From contig USQS01000016.1 of NCBI GenBank assembly GCA_900556865.1, positions 1-12,936 on the forward strand: 12,936 nt of DNA, given 5' to 3'. Each line of letters begins with the position of its first letter. Position 1 is the first letter of the stretch. The notes below the pieces were generated by a model. That model ran no database searches, was not told the origin of the DNA, and saw only the letters and a list, made by a program, of their open reading frames with translations. Positions 6,771-12,936 of this stretch are shown piece after piece. The DNA is from an uncultured Clostridium sp. Lineage in GTDB: Bacteria > Bacillota > Clostridia > TANB77 > CAG-508. A program made the translations under genes and the position numbers.

Positions 6771-6894
6771 ATATTTTAAATACATTCCATAGAAAAATTG
6801 CTATGTAATTTTTTGTGGAAGAACAAAGACGGGGTAGGCAAGAGTATTAAAATGTTAAATTATGTTAATTACCCTTTTGTTTTATAAAGATGTG
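6771..6894 (+). promoter_or_regulatory. Unidentified, possibly structured leader of gatCAB
   Basis: Between the predicted start and the gatC ribosome site the leader can fold into a hairpin pairing CATAG (6788-6792) with CTATG (6801-6805), and a long-range stem pairing GGGTA (6834-6838) with TACCC (6869-6873) and AACAAA just outside it with TTTGTT. The second stem ends in TTTTGTTTT, like a weak attenuator. GACGGGGTAGG is the only G-rich run nearby. I could not match it to a T-box (no AGGGTGG motif, leader too short) or to any riboswitch consensus I know. Confidence 0.35.
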
Positions 6895-6908
6895 AAGGAG
6901 GCTAAAAA

Positions 6909-7193
6909 ATGAAAGTTAGCAGAGAAGAAATAGAACATATTGCTAATTTAGCAGAACTAAATTTAGAAGAAAGCGAAATAGACACATATATATTACATTT
7001 GCAAGATATTTTGAATTTTGCAAATATAGTAAATAGTGCACCAGTAGAAGATTTAGATGTGACAATAGCTACTAGAGATAGCAAAAATATATTTAGAAAA
7101 GATGAAGTACGAGTTTTTAAAGATAATGAAAGCTTGTTTGTAAATGCACCAGCTCAAGCGGAGCATATGTTTAAAATACCAAAAGTACTATAG
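6909..7193 (+). CDS. gatC: Asp/Glu-tRNA amidotransferase subunit C
   Basis: A 94-residue GatC, the small subunit that wraps around and stabilises GatA-GatB. The family N-terminus is clear (VSREEIEHIANLAELNLEE), followed by LQDILNFANIVN, a central DLDVT segment and a C-terminal KIPKVL, the usual P-K-V-ending tail. Length matches the family. AAGGAGG (6895-6901) lies 7 bases before the ATG. It is first in a gatC-gatA-gatB operon, with 23 bases to gatA. Confidence 0.96.
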   Translation: MKVSREEIEHIANLAELNLEESEIDTYILHLQDILNFANIVNSAPVEDLDVTIATRDSKNIFRKDEVRVFKDNESLFVNAPAQAEHMFKIPKVL

Positions 7194-7216
7194 ATTTTAA
7201 GTTAGGAGGATATCAA

Positions 7217-8698
7217 ATGGAAATTATTGATTTAACAGTACATGAGTTACAAGAAAAATTAAAAAATAAAGAAATTACAGTAACTAAAATAACACAAGCA
7301 TATGTAGACAGAATAAATGAAAAAGAAAAAGATGTACAAGCTTTTGTAACTAATTTGAGTGCTGAAGCATTGAAAAAGGCAGAAGAAATTCAAGAAAAAG
7401 AAGATAATGGGGAGAGCTTAGGAGATTTTGCAGGAATTCCAATTGGAATAAAAGATAATTTATGTACAAAAGGAATAAAAACAACATGTTCTTCAAAAAT
7501 GTTAGAGAATTTTATATCGCCTTATTCTGCAACTGTTGTTGAAAAATTGGAAAAAGAAAATATTATAAATCTTGGAAAACTTAATATGGACGAGTTTGCC
7601 ATGGGAGGTTCAACTGAGACTTCATATTTTAAGAAAACAAAAAATCCATGGAATTTAAGTAAAGTTCCTGGTGGTTCTTCTGGTGGAAGTGCAGCAGCTG
7701 TAGCGGCAGGAATGGTTCCTTGGGCATTAGGATCTGATACGGGAGGATCTATTAGGCAACCTTCAAGTTTTTGTGGAGTTGTAGGATTAAAGCCAACTTA
7801 TGGTTTGGTTTCAAGATATGGTTTAGTTGCTTTTGCTTCAAGTTTAGATCAAGTAGGACCAATTACAAAAGATGTTACAGATTCTGCCATGCTTTTGAAT
7901 TTAATCGCAGGTCATGATGAAAGAGACACAACATCTGCAGACCTTGAGAAAAAGGACTATTTAAAAGCTCTTATAGGAGATGTAAAAGGTTTAAAAATTG
8001 GTGTTCCAAAAGAGTTTTTTGGAGAAGGCATAAATGAAGAAGTAAAAGAGTCTTTAAAGCAAGCTATAGAAGTTTATAAAGATATGGGGGCAGAAGTAAA
8101 AGAGTTTTCCCTTGATATTGCAAAATATGCATTAGCAACATATTACATAATAGCTTGTGCAGAGGCAAGTTCAAATTTGGGTAGATTTGATGGAATAAGA
8201 TATACATATAGAACACCTGAGTATAAAAATTTAAAAGAGTTATATAAAAAATCTAGAAGTGAAGCATTTGGTGCAGAGGTTAAAAGAAGAATAATACTTG
8301 GAACTTATGTTTTGTCTTCAGGTTATTATGACGCATATTATAAAAAGGCTCAAAAGGTTCGTACAATGGTTATGAATGAATTTAATAAAGGATTTGAAAA
8401 TTATGATGTTATTTTAACACCAACATCACCTACAGTTGCTTTTGGGATAGGCGAGAAATCTAATAACCCATTAGAGATGTATTTGGCAGATATTTGTACG
8501 GTTTCTGTAAATATAGCAGGACTTCCTGCAATTTCAATTCCTTGTGGGGTTGATAAAATGGGTATGCCAATAGGAATGCAATTAATAGGAAATAAATTTA
8601 AAGAAGAAACAATTTTAAATACAGCTTTTGCTTATGAACAAAAAATAAATTTCCGCAAGAATTATAAACCAACATTTAAAGGAGGTGAACAATTTTAA
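7217..8698 (+). CDS. gatA: Asp/Glu-tRNA amidotransferase subunit A (amidase)
   Basis: A 493-residue GatA, the glutaminase subunit of GatCAB. It releases ammonia from glutamine, and the ammonia is channelled to GatB. The amidase-signature catalytic triad is intact and falls at the family's usual numbers: Lys79 in GIPIGIKDN, Ser154 (cis-Ser) in PGGSSGGS, and the nucleophile Ser178 in GSDTGGSIRQP. C-terminal GLPAISIPCG and GMPIGMQLIG are also typical. TAGGAGG (7203-7209) precedes the ATG. The last codons, Lys-Gly-Gly-Glu-Gln-Phe, are written so that the DNA carries AAAGGAGGTGA (8678-8688), a perfect Shine-Dalgarno sequence probably used by gatB. The gatA stop codon lies inside the left arm of the hairpin before gatB. 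Confidence 0.98.
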   Translation: MEIIDLTVHELQEKLKNKEITVTKITQAYVDRINEKEKDVQAFVTNLSAEALKKAEEIQEKEDNGESLGDFAGIPIGIKDNLCTKGIKTTCSSKMLENFISPYSATVVEKLEKENIINLGKLNMDEFAMGGSTETSYFKKTKNPWNLSKVPGGSSGGSAAAVAAGMVPWALGSDTGGSIRQPSSFCGVVGLKPTYGLVSRYGLVAFASSLDQVGPITKDVTDSAMLLNLIAGHDERDTTSADLEKKDYLKALIGDVKGLKIGVPKEFFGEGINEEVKESLKQAIEVYKDMGAEVKEFSLDIAKYALATYYIIACAEASSNLGRFDGIRYTYRTPEYKNLKELYKKSRSEAFGAEVKRRIILGTYVLSSGYYDAYYKKAQKVRTMVMNEFNKGFENYDVILTPTSPTVAFGIGEKSNNPLEMYLADICTVSVNIAGLPAISIPCGVDKMGMPIGMQLIGNKFKEETILNTAFAYEQKINFRKNYKPTFKGGEQF

Positions 8699-8731
8699 AG
8701 ATTTTGCTAGTAGCTAATCTTTAAAATAATT
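8678..8731 (+). promoter_or_regulatory. Distant gatB Shine-Dalgarno plus bridging hairpin
   Basis: AAAGGAGGTGA (8678-8688) is an 11-base perfect complement of the 16S rRNA 3' end, but it ends 43 bases before the gatB ATG (8732), too far for direct use. The gap holds a perfect 11-bp inverted repeat, TTTTAAAGATT (8693-8703) with AATCTTTAAAA (8716-8726), whose loop contains GCTAGTAGC. Folding removes 34 bases and leaves about 9 (4 before, 5 after) between the site and the ATG. No other purine-rich ribosome site lies in the gap. In-frame TAG at 8711-8713 rules out an upstream start nearer the site. Use of the folded spacer is inference; a hairpin-bridged start is known from phage T4 gene 38. Confidence 0.6.
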
Positions 8732-10168
8732 ATGAGAGAAGATTATGAAGTAGTAATGGGATTAGAAGTTCATGCAGAACTTTCTACAAAAACAAAAATA
8801 TTTTGCTCTTGTTCAACAGAATTTGGAGCTAAACCAAATACACATGTATGCCCAATTTGTATGGCAATGCCAGGGACACTTCCTGTTTTAAATGAAAAAG
8901 TTGTAGAATATGCAGTTAGAGCGGGTTTAGCTACAAATTGTACAATTTCAAAAGATAGTAAAAATGATAGAAAAAATTATTTTTATCCAGATACACCAAG
9001 AGCATACCAGATTTCACAATTTGATAAACCATTATGTGAAAATGGGTATATAGAAATAGAAACAAGTAATGGAAAGAAGAAAATCGGAATAACTCGTATT
9101 CATATAGAAGATGATGCAGGAAAATTAGAACATGATGATTTGGCAGGAGGAGCTCTTATAGATTTAAATAGAGCAGGAGTGCCATTAATAGAAATTGTAT
9201 CTGAACCAGATTTTCGCTCAATAGAGGAAGTTAATGCATATTTAAGAAAATTAAAATCAATACTTGAATATGTCGAAGTATCAGATTGTAAAATGGAAGA
9301 AGGCTCATTTAGAGCAGATATTAATACATCAATTCGTCCAATTGGCTCTGAAAAACTTGGAACAAGAACTGAAATGAAAAATATGAGTTCTTTTAGAAGT
9401 ATAGCAAGAGCACTTGAATATGAAATAGGCAGACAGGTAGATATTATAGATAATGGTGGAGTAATTAGCCAAGAAACAATAAGATGGGATGAAGTATCTG
9501 GAAAAACATTTTCTATGAGAGATAAAGAGGACGCACAAGATTACAGGTATTTTCCAGAACCAGATTTAGCTGCAATAAAATTATCTGATGAATATATAGA
9601 AAATATTAGAAAAACTTTGCCAGAAATGCCAGAGAGCAGAAAAGAAAGATATTTGAAAGATTATAAATTATCTGAAAAAGATGCGAGAATATTAACTTCT
9701 TCAAAATATTTATCAGATTTATTTGAAAAGGCATCTGAAATATGTGGAAATTATAAAGCCGTTAACAATTGGATAATATCAGATATTTCAAGAATATTAA
9801 ATGAAACAGAAATGGATCCAAAAGAAATACCTTTTGATGCTAAACAATTGGCCAATTTGGTTACATTAATTGATAATGGAACAATTAGTTCAAGCATTGG
9901 TAAAAAAGTGTTAATGGAATTGTTTGAAAACCCAAGAAACCCAGAAGACATTATAAAAGAAAAGGGTTGGATACAAATTTCTGATGAAGGGTCAATTAAG
10001 GAAGTTGTATTGAAAATTATTGAAGCAAACCCTCAATCTGTTATGGATTATAAAGCAGGTAAAGATAGAGCTTTAGGATTTTTAGTAGGGCAAGCTATGA
10101 AGGAAACGAAAGGAAAAGCAAACCCAAAAATATTGAATAAAATATTTTTAGAGGAATTGAAAAAGTAA
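8732..10168 (+). CDS. gatB: Asp/Glu-tRNA amidotransferase subunit B
   Basis: A 478-residue GatB, the subunit that binds the mischarged tRNA, activates the Glu or Asp side chain with ATP, and transfers ammonia to form Gln-tRNA(Gln) or Asn-tRNA(Asn). The start matches the family (YEVVMGLEVHAELSTKTKIFC). Four cysteines at 25, 27, 40 and 43 (CSC, then CPIC) form the usual zinc site. NDRKNYFYPDTPRAYQISQF is the conserved core. RYFPEPDL follows, then a helical region and a C-terminal YqeY-like tRNA-binding domain (about 330-478) ending GQAMKETKGKANP, the common end motif. Unlike its operon partners, gatB has no ribosome site within 40 bases of its ATG. The operon suggests the organism uses the indirect route for at least one of Gln-tRNA and Asn-tRNA. 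Confidence 0.98.
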   Translation: MREDYEVVMGLEVHAELSTKTKIFCSCSTEFGAKPNTHVCPICMAMPGTLPVLNEKVVEYAVRAGLATNCTISKDSKNDRKNYFYPDTPRAYQISQFDKPLCENGYIEIETSNGKKKIGITRIHIEDDAGKLEHDDLAGGALIDLNRAGVPLIEIVSEPDFRSIEEVNAYLRKLKSILEYVEVSDCKMEEGSFRADINTSIRPIGSEKLGTRTEMKNMSSFRSIARALEYEIGRQVDIIDNGGVISQETIRWDEVSGKTFSMRDKEDAQDYRYFPEPDLAAIKLSDEYIENIRKTLPEMPESRKERYLKDYKLSEKDARILTSSKYLSDLFEKASEICGNYKAVNNWIISDISRILNETEMDPKEIPFDAKQLANLVTLIDNGTISSSIGKKVLMELFENPRNPEDIIKEKGWIQISDEGSIKEVVLKIIEANPQSVMDYKAGKDRALGFLVGQAMKETKGKANPKILNKIFLEELKK

Positions 10169-10170
10169 GT

Positions 10171-10210
10171 TTAAAGCACAGAAAAATGTTTTCTGTGCTT
10201 TAATTAATTG
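10171..10210 (+). terminator. Terminator of gatCAB
   Basis: TTAAAGCACAGAAAA (10171-10185) pairs perfectly over 15 bp with TTTTCTGTGCTTTAA (10189-10203) around the loop ATG, 3 bases after the gatB stop. The following T-tract is interrupted (TTAATTG). The rest of the gap to 10297 holds nothing recognisable. Confidence 0.75.
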
Positions 10211-10297
10211 TATTGAATGAATTTATTTTATAAATCTTGCGTGTAAACAATTTACTGAATGTTTCAATTTATAGGGAGTTCAAAAGTAGAATAATTA

Positions 10298-10318
10298 CTG
10301 AAAATTGAAAAATTTCAG
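10298..10318 (-). terminator. Weak hairpin after the RHH gene (minus strand)
   Basis: CTGAAAATT (10298-10306) and AATTTCAG (10311-10318) pair with one bulged A. Read on the minus strand the hairpin starts 7 bases after the ribbon-helix-helix gene's stop. No proper T-tract follows, so a terminator role is uncertain. Confidence 0.3.
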
Positions 10319-10325
10319 ATTTGTT

Positions 10326-10508
10326 TTATGAGTTAAAATCTATATTTTTTAAACCAAATTCTATAATTTGGTTAATAACACAATTAAAACTAATATCATT
10401 TTTATCAGCTAATTCATTTATTTTATCAAATGTTTTTCCACTAATTCTAATTGTGCGAGTTACGCTATTTTTAGCTTTAGAGCTTTTTTCAATTTTTAAA
10501 CTTTCCAT
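10326..10508 (-). CDS. Small ribbon-helix-helix DNA-binding protein
   Basis: A 60-residue protein with the pattern of an Arc/CopG-type ribbon-helix-helix (RHH) fold: a basic N-terminal arm, a short alternating strand (VTRTIRIS, residues 16-23), helix 1 (about 24-36, GKTFDKINELADK), a turn, and helix 2 (about 40-54, SFNCVINQIIEFGLK). RHH dimers insert the strand pair into the DNA major groove, usually as repressors or antitoxins. The start is supported by AAAGGATGAGG on the minus strand (10513-10523), 4 bases from the ATG. No toxin-like gene is adjacent, so a toxin-antitoxin role is not supported; an orphan repressor is more likely. A perfect palindrome 31 bases upstream of the start could be its operator. 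Confidence 0.75.
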   Translation of the reverse strand: MESLKIEKSSKAKNSVTRTIRISGKTFDKINELADKNDISFNCVINQIIEFGLKNIDFNS

Positions 10509-10539
10509 AATACCTCATCCTTTCGCTTAATAATACTTA

Positions 10540-10549
10540 TTGTATACAA
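10540..10549. promoter_or_regulatory. Palindrome TTGTATACAA, candidate RHH operator
   Basis: A perfect 10-bp palindrome lies 31 bases upstream of the RHH gene's start codon, where its promoter should be. RHH proteins often bind short dyads at their own promoter. Linking this one to the gene is inference, and 10-bp AT-rich palindromes are not rare. Confidence 0.35.
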
Positions 10550-10634
10550 AATAGAAATAAAAATCAGTACACTATATTTAATTTATTCAATATAAGTTTA
10601 AAAAATGTACAATTTTCAGTTTTCGTTTTACATT

Positions 10635-10652
10635 TTTTGGCGTGTGCCAAAA
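10635..10652. repeat. Dyad TTTTGGC-GTGT-GCCAAAA
   Basis: A perfect 7-bp inverted repeat with a 4-base loop lies between the two minus-strand genes. Three G-C pairs make it stand out in this AT-rich gap. No T-tract follows on either strand at once, so it is not a standard terminator. It may be an operator or part of an untranslated structure. The rest of 10550-10666 shows nothing recognisable. Confidence 0.4.
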
Positions 10653-10664
10653 GTTCAAAATGTT

Positions 10665-10705
10665 AAAAAAACCGAAGTATCATTAATTTAAATACTTCGG
10701 TTTTT
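10665..10705 (-). terminator. Bidirectional-type terminator after the small membrane gene
   Basis: AAAAACCGAAGTAT (10667-10680) and ATACTTCGGTTTTT (10692-10705) are perfect 14-bp complements with an 11-base loop. Read on the minus strand it lies 17 bases after the membrane protein's stop and ends in seven T residues (plus-strand A run 10665-10671). It could also work on the plus strand (TTTTT 10701-10705). Confidence 0.85.
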
Positions 10706-10722
10706 GCTTGATTTTATAGATT

Positions 10723-10968
10723 CTAGAATTCTTTTGCAATTTTGTCTGCAACGATTCCACAAATAATAAATTCTATAGCAAGATATGTACTTGTTTTAAA
10801 TATAGCAAATCCTAAATTATAAACAAAAGGTATGTGAAATATAAATAAATAGCTTGCAAGTAAAAATGTTCCTAAAAGTAATATTCCAAAACATATTTTT
10901 AAACCTATTTTCATAATTTTTAAATCAGTTTTATCAAGTTCTAAAAAAATTTTTTTTATATTAACCAT
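10723..10968 (-). CDS. Small two-helix membrane protein, function unknown
   Basis: An 81-residue protein that I do not recognise. Residues about 1-19 are charged (KKIFLELDKTDLK). A first hydrophobic segment follows at about 20-48 (ICFGILLLGTFLLASYLFIF), then a short loop with IPFVYN and a second segment at about 54-74 (FKTSTYLAIEFIICGIVADK), ending in the charged tail KIAKEF. This predicts two membrane spans with both ends on the same side. AAAGGA on the minus strand (10979-10984) lies 10 bases before the ATG, somewhat far. A promoter upstream and a strong terminator downstream support a real single-gene unit. No function is implied by neighbours. Confidence 0.7.
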   Translation of the reverse strand: MVNIKKIFLELDKTDLKIMKIGLKICFGILLLGTFLLASYLFIFHIPFVYNLGFAIFKTSTYLAIEFIICGIVADKIAKEF

Positions 10969-11027
10969 TCAAAATCAATCCTTTCAAAATAGATAAAAAG
11001 TCTACATAATTATGATAACATGAAATA

Positions 11028-11055
11028 ATTATAAAAGCAAAGTCAAAAAATTCAA
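11028..11055 (-). promoter_or_regulatory. Candidate promoter of the small membrane gene (minus strand)
   Basis: On the minus strand, TTGAAT (11050-11055) and a perfect TATAAT (11028-11033) are 16 bases apart. Transcription would start near 11021, with a leader of about 53 bases. The region is very AT-rich. Confidence 0.5.
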
Positions 11056-11072
11056 AAAATGTTAAATTTTAC

Positions 11073-11102
11073 TTGAACAATATTATATAGTTGTGATAAA
11101 AT
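11073..11102 (+). promoter_or_regulatory. Candidate promoter of galE
   Basis: TTGAAC (11073-11078) and TAAAAT (11097-11102) are 18 bases apart. This would divide the 307-base gap between two divergent promoters and give galE a leader of about 165 bases. The match is moderate. Confidence 0.45.
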
Positions 11103-11261
11103 AAGTCTGAAATTGTACTATTATAGGAAAAATTTTAGAACTTCCTATAAGAAACATTTTGCACAAAAAGATGAAGACTTTATAAAGATTTAATATGTGC
11201 AAATATTATTAATATCCATTTTTGTTCTATTTAAAAATAGAGTTTAAATGGTAAAATATTT
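11103..11261 (+). promoter_or_regulatory. galE leader with three nested or successive hairpins
   Basis: Three inverted repeats occur in order: TTATAGGAA (11121-11129) with TTCCTATAA (11142-11150); TTTGCACA (11158-11165) with TGTGCAAA (11196-11203); and CCATTT (11216-11221) with AAATGG (11246-11251), the last enclosing CTATTT/AAATAG (11227-11240). All are perfect in their arms. The structure suggests an RNA leader or clustered operators. I recognise no riboswitch class. Confidence 0.35.
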
Positions 11262-11275
11262 AAGGAGGAATTATT

Positions 11276-12280
11276 ATGGCAATATTAGTTACAGGGGGAG
11301 CTGGTTTTATTGGAAGCCACACAGCAGTAGAATTATTAAATAGCGGAAAAGAAATTGTAATGATAGATGATTTTTCAAACAGCAAAATGGAGGCTGTAGA
11401 AAATGTTAAAAAAATAACTGGAAAAGATTTTAAATTTTATGAAATGAATTATTTAGATAGAGAAAAATTGGAAAAAGTATTTGAAGAAAATAAAATAGAT
11501 TCTGTAATAAATTTTGCAGGTTTTAAAGCAGTTGGAGAATCTGTAAAAGAACCTTTAAAATATTATTATAATAATATTTCAGGAGCAATTGTGCTATTAC
11601 AAACAATGGAAAAATTTGGAGTTAAAAAGTTTGTATTTAGTTCTTCTGCAACTGTATATGGAGACCCAGAAAAAGTGCCTTTAACAGAAAGTAGTCCAAT
11701 TGGAGGAACAACAAACCCTTATGGAACAACAAAACTATATATAGAGCAAATATTAAAAGATTTATATAAAGCAGATAATAGTTGGGATATTTGCATATTA
11801 AGATATTTTAACCCAGTAGGAGCACATGAAAGTGGACTTATAGGAGAAGAACCACAAGGAATTCCGAATAATTTAATGCCATACATTGTAAGAGTTGCTT
11901 CAGGCGAGTTAGAGCAATTATCAGTTTTTGGAAATGACTATAACACTCCAGATGGTACAGGTGTTAGAGACTACATTCATGTTGTAGATTTAGCTAAAGG
12001 ACATGTGAAAGCAATAGAAAAATTAGATAAAGAAAGTAATGGATTATATATCTACAATTTGGGTACAGGTAATGGTGTAAGTGTATTAGATATGGTAAAA
12101 GCATTTGAAAAATCAACAGGTAAAAAAATAAGTTATAAAATAGCTCCAAGAAGAGAAGGAGATATTGCAAGCTGTTTTGCAGATGTTAAAAAAGCTGAAG
12201 AAGAATTAGGATGGAAAGCGCAAAAGAGTTTAGAAGATATGTGTAAAGACTCATGGAACTATATAGTAAAGAAAAAATAA
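11276..12280 (+). CDS. galE: UDP-glucose 4-epimerase
   Basis: A 334-residue GalE of the extended short-chain dehydrogenase family, which interconverts UDP-glucose and UDP-galactose with bound NAD. The N-terminal Rossmann motif is GGAGFIGSH (residues 7-15). The catalytic residues fall at the same numbers as in E. coli GalE: Ser124 in FSSSATVYG, and Tyr149 and Lys153 in PYGTTK. RYFNPVGAH and DGTGVRDYIHVVDLAKGH are also diagnostic. AAGGAGG (11262-11268) lies 7 bases before the ATG. No galK or galT is seen; the next gene is a glycosyltransferase, so supply of UDP-galactose (or UDP-GalNAc) for surface polysaccharide is more likely than galactose catabolism. Confidence 0.96.
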   Translation: MAILVTGGAGFIGSHTAVELLNSGKEIVMIDDFSNSKMEAVENVKKITGKDFKFYEMNYLDREKLEKVFEENKIDSVINFAGFKAVGESVKEPLKYYYNNISGAIVLLQTMEKFGVKKFVFSSSATVYGDPEKVPLTESSPIGGTTNPYGTTKLYIEQILKDLYKADNSWDICILRYFNPVGAHESGLIGEEPQGIPNNLMPYIVRVASGELEQLSVFGNDYNTPDGTGVRDYIHVVDLAKGHVKAIEKLDKESNGLYIYNLGTGNGVSVLDMVKAFEKSTGKKISYKIAPRREGDIASCFADVKKAEEELGWKAQKSLEDMCKDSWNYIVKKK

Positions 12281-12295
12281 AAAGGAATGAAAATT

Positions 12296-12936
12296 ATGAA
12301 TTTTGACTATAGTTTAGAGCCAGGATTGGTTTTAAATAAGAAAGTAGAAGTAGTAAATAAAATAGAGCCTCAAATAACAATTATAACACCTTTTTATAAT
12401 ACTAAAAAAGAAATATTAGAAAAAACTGCAAATTCAATATTAAATCAAACATATCCATATTTTGAATGGCTTATTATAGATGATGGCTCACATGATAAAG
12501 AAAGTTTAGAAGGTTTAAACCAAATTTCAAAAATGGATGATAGAATTAAAATTATGCACAAAGAAAATCAAGGGTTGGCTCAAACAAGAGACTATGGAGC
12601 GAGAAAAGCTTGTGAAAGTTCTAAATATTTACTATTTATAGATGATGATGATGAACTTTCATCTACATTTGTAGAATGTGCATACTGGACTTTAGAAACA
12701 AACACAAAGGCAACTTGGGCATATGGAGATTCTGTAGGGTTTGGAGAACAACAATATATATGGAGAAAATGGTATAATCCAATAAGGCAAAAAAAAGAAA
12801 ATAGATTAGTAGCATTGAATTTTATACGTAAAAAGGATTTTTTTGAAGCAGGTGGATATGAATTAAAAGAAAAAGGTGTATATGAAGACTGGAATTTTTG
12901 GCTAAAATTAATTGCTATGCAAAAATTTCCGGTAAG
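12296..12936 (+). CDS. Family 2 glycosyltransferase, 3' end cut by the window
   Basis: The first 213 residues of a GT-A fold glycosyltransferase; the reading frame is open to the window edge. The GT2 signature is clear: ITIITPFYN (27-35), IIDDGS (60-65) for nucleotide binding, NQGLAQTRDYGARKA (91-105), the metal-binding LFIDDDDE (113-120), a later GGYELKEKG, and EDWNFWL (197-203) with the probable catalytic base. An N-terminal extension of about 25 residues precedes the fold. AAAGGA (12281-12286) lies 9 bases before the ATG, and the start is only 15 bases after the galE stop, so the two are probably co-transcribed. It likely transfers a sugar to a surface polysaccharide or protein glycan; donor and acceptor cannot be told. 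Confidence 0.93.
   Translation, partial: MNFDYSLEPGLVLNKKVEVVNKIEPQITIITPFYNTKKEILEKTANSILNQTYPYFEWLIIDDGSHDKESLEGLNQISKMDDRIKIMHKENQGLAQTRDYGARKACESSKYLLFIDDDDELSSTFVECAYWTLETNTKATWAYGDSVGFGEQQYIWRKWYNPIRQKKENRLVALNFIRKKDFFEAGGYELKEKGVYEDWNFWLKLIAMQKFPV

Noticed and set aside
6830..6842. GGGGTAG resembling part of the yybP-ykoY manganese riboswitch
   Set aside because: Only a few bases match, the rest of the aptamer is missing, and the element lies downstream of the transporter and upstream of gatC.
10321..10530. Plus-strand ORF opposite the RHH gene
   Set aside because: It has no ribosome site and low-complexity hydrophobic sequence. The minus-strand frame has a ribosome site and a recognisable fold.

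Overview
The window is a low-GC stretch (codons rich in A/T, Arg mostly AGA, UGA used as a stop) with strong AGGAGG ribosome sites and a Firmicutes gene complement (CarD-type regulator, scpA, gatCAB). I infer a member of the Clostridia or a close relative; the species cannot be named from the sequence. Most genes are chromosomal housekeeping genes. No transposase, integrase, CRISPR array, rRNA or tRNA was seen.

Layout. (1) 1-1449: the terminator of an upstream gene, three tandem 23-bp repeats, a promoter, and a DUF4143-type AAA ATPase. (2) 1450-2631: two single-gene units with good sigma-A-like promoters, a CarD/CdnL-family regulator and rpsO (ribosomal protein S15), the latter with a structured leader. 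(3) 2632-6750: a probable pnp - scpA - metal-transporter operon (RNA decay, chromosome condensation, metal export) ending in a clear terminator. The transporter is split by one extra base at 5991. (4) 6736-10210: gatC-gatA-gatB, the amidotransferase that makes Gln-tRNA(Gln) and/or Asn-tRNA(Asn) from mischarged precursors. Its promoter is nested in the preceding terminator, and an unidentified leader precedes gatC. (5) 10298-11055, minus strand: a small ribbon-helix-helix DNA-binding protein and a small two-helix membrane protein. (6) 11073-12936: galE (UDP-glucose 4-epimerase) followed after 15 bases by a family 2 glycosyltransferase cut by the window edge, the likely start of a surface-polysaccharide cluster.

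The most interesting signals lie in RNA structure between genes. At the gatA-gatB junction, an 11-base perfect Shine-Dalgarno sequence lies 43 bases upstream of the gatB AUG, and a perfect 11-bp hairpin fills the gap; folding it would bring the site to a workable distance. The rpsO leader can form an H-type pseudoknot just before the ribosome site. The pnp leader has two long AT-rich hairpins. I found no complete new multi-gene system. The least explained items are the ATPase with its upstream repeats and the unidentified gatC leader.
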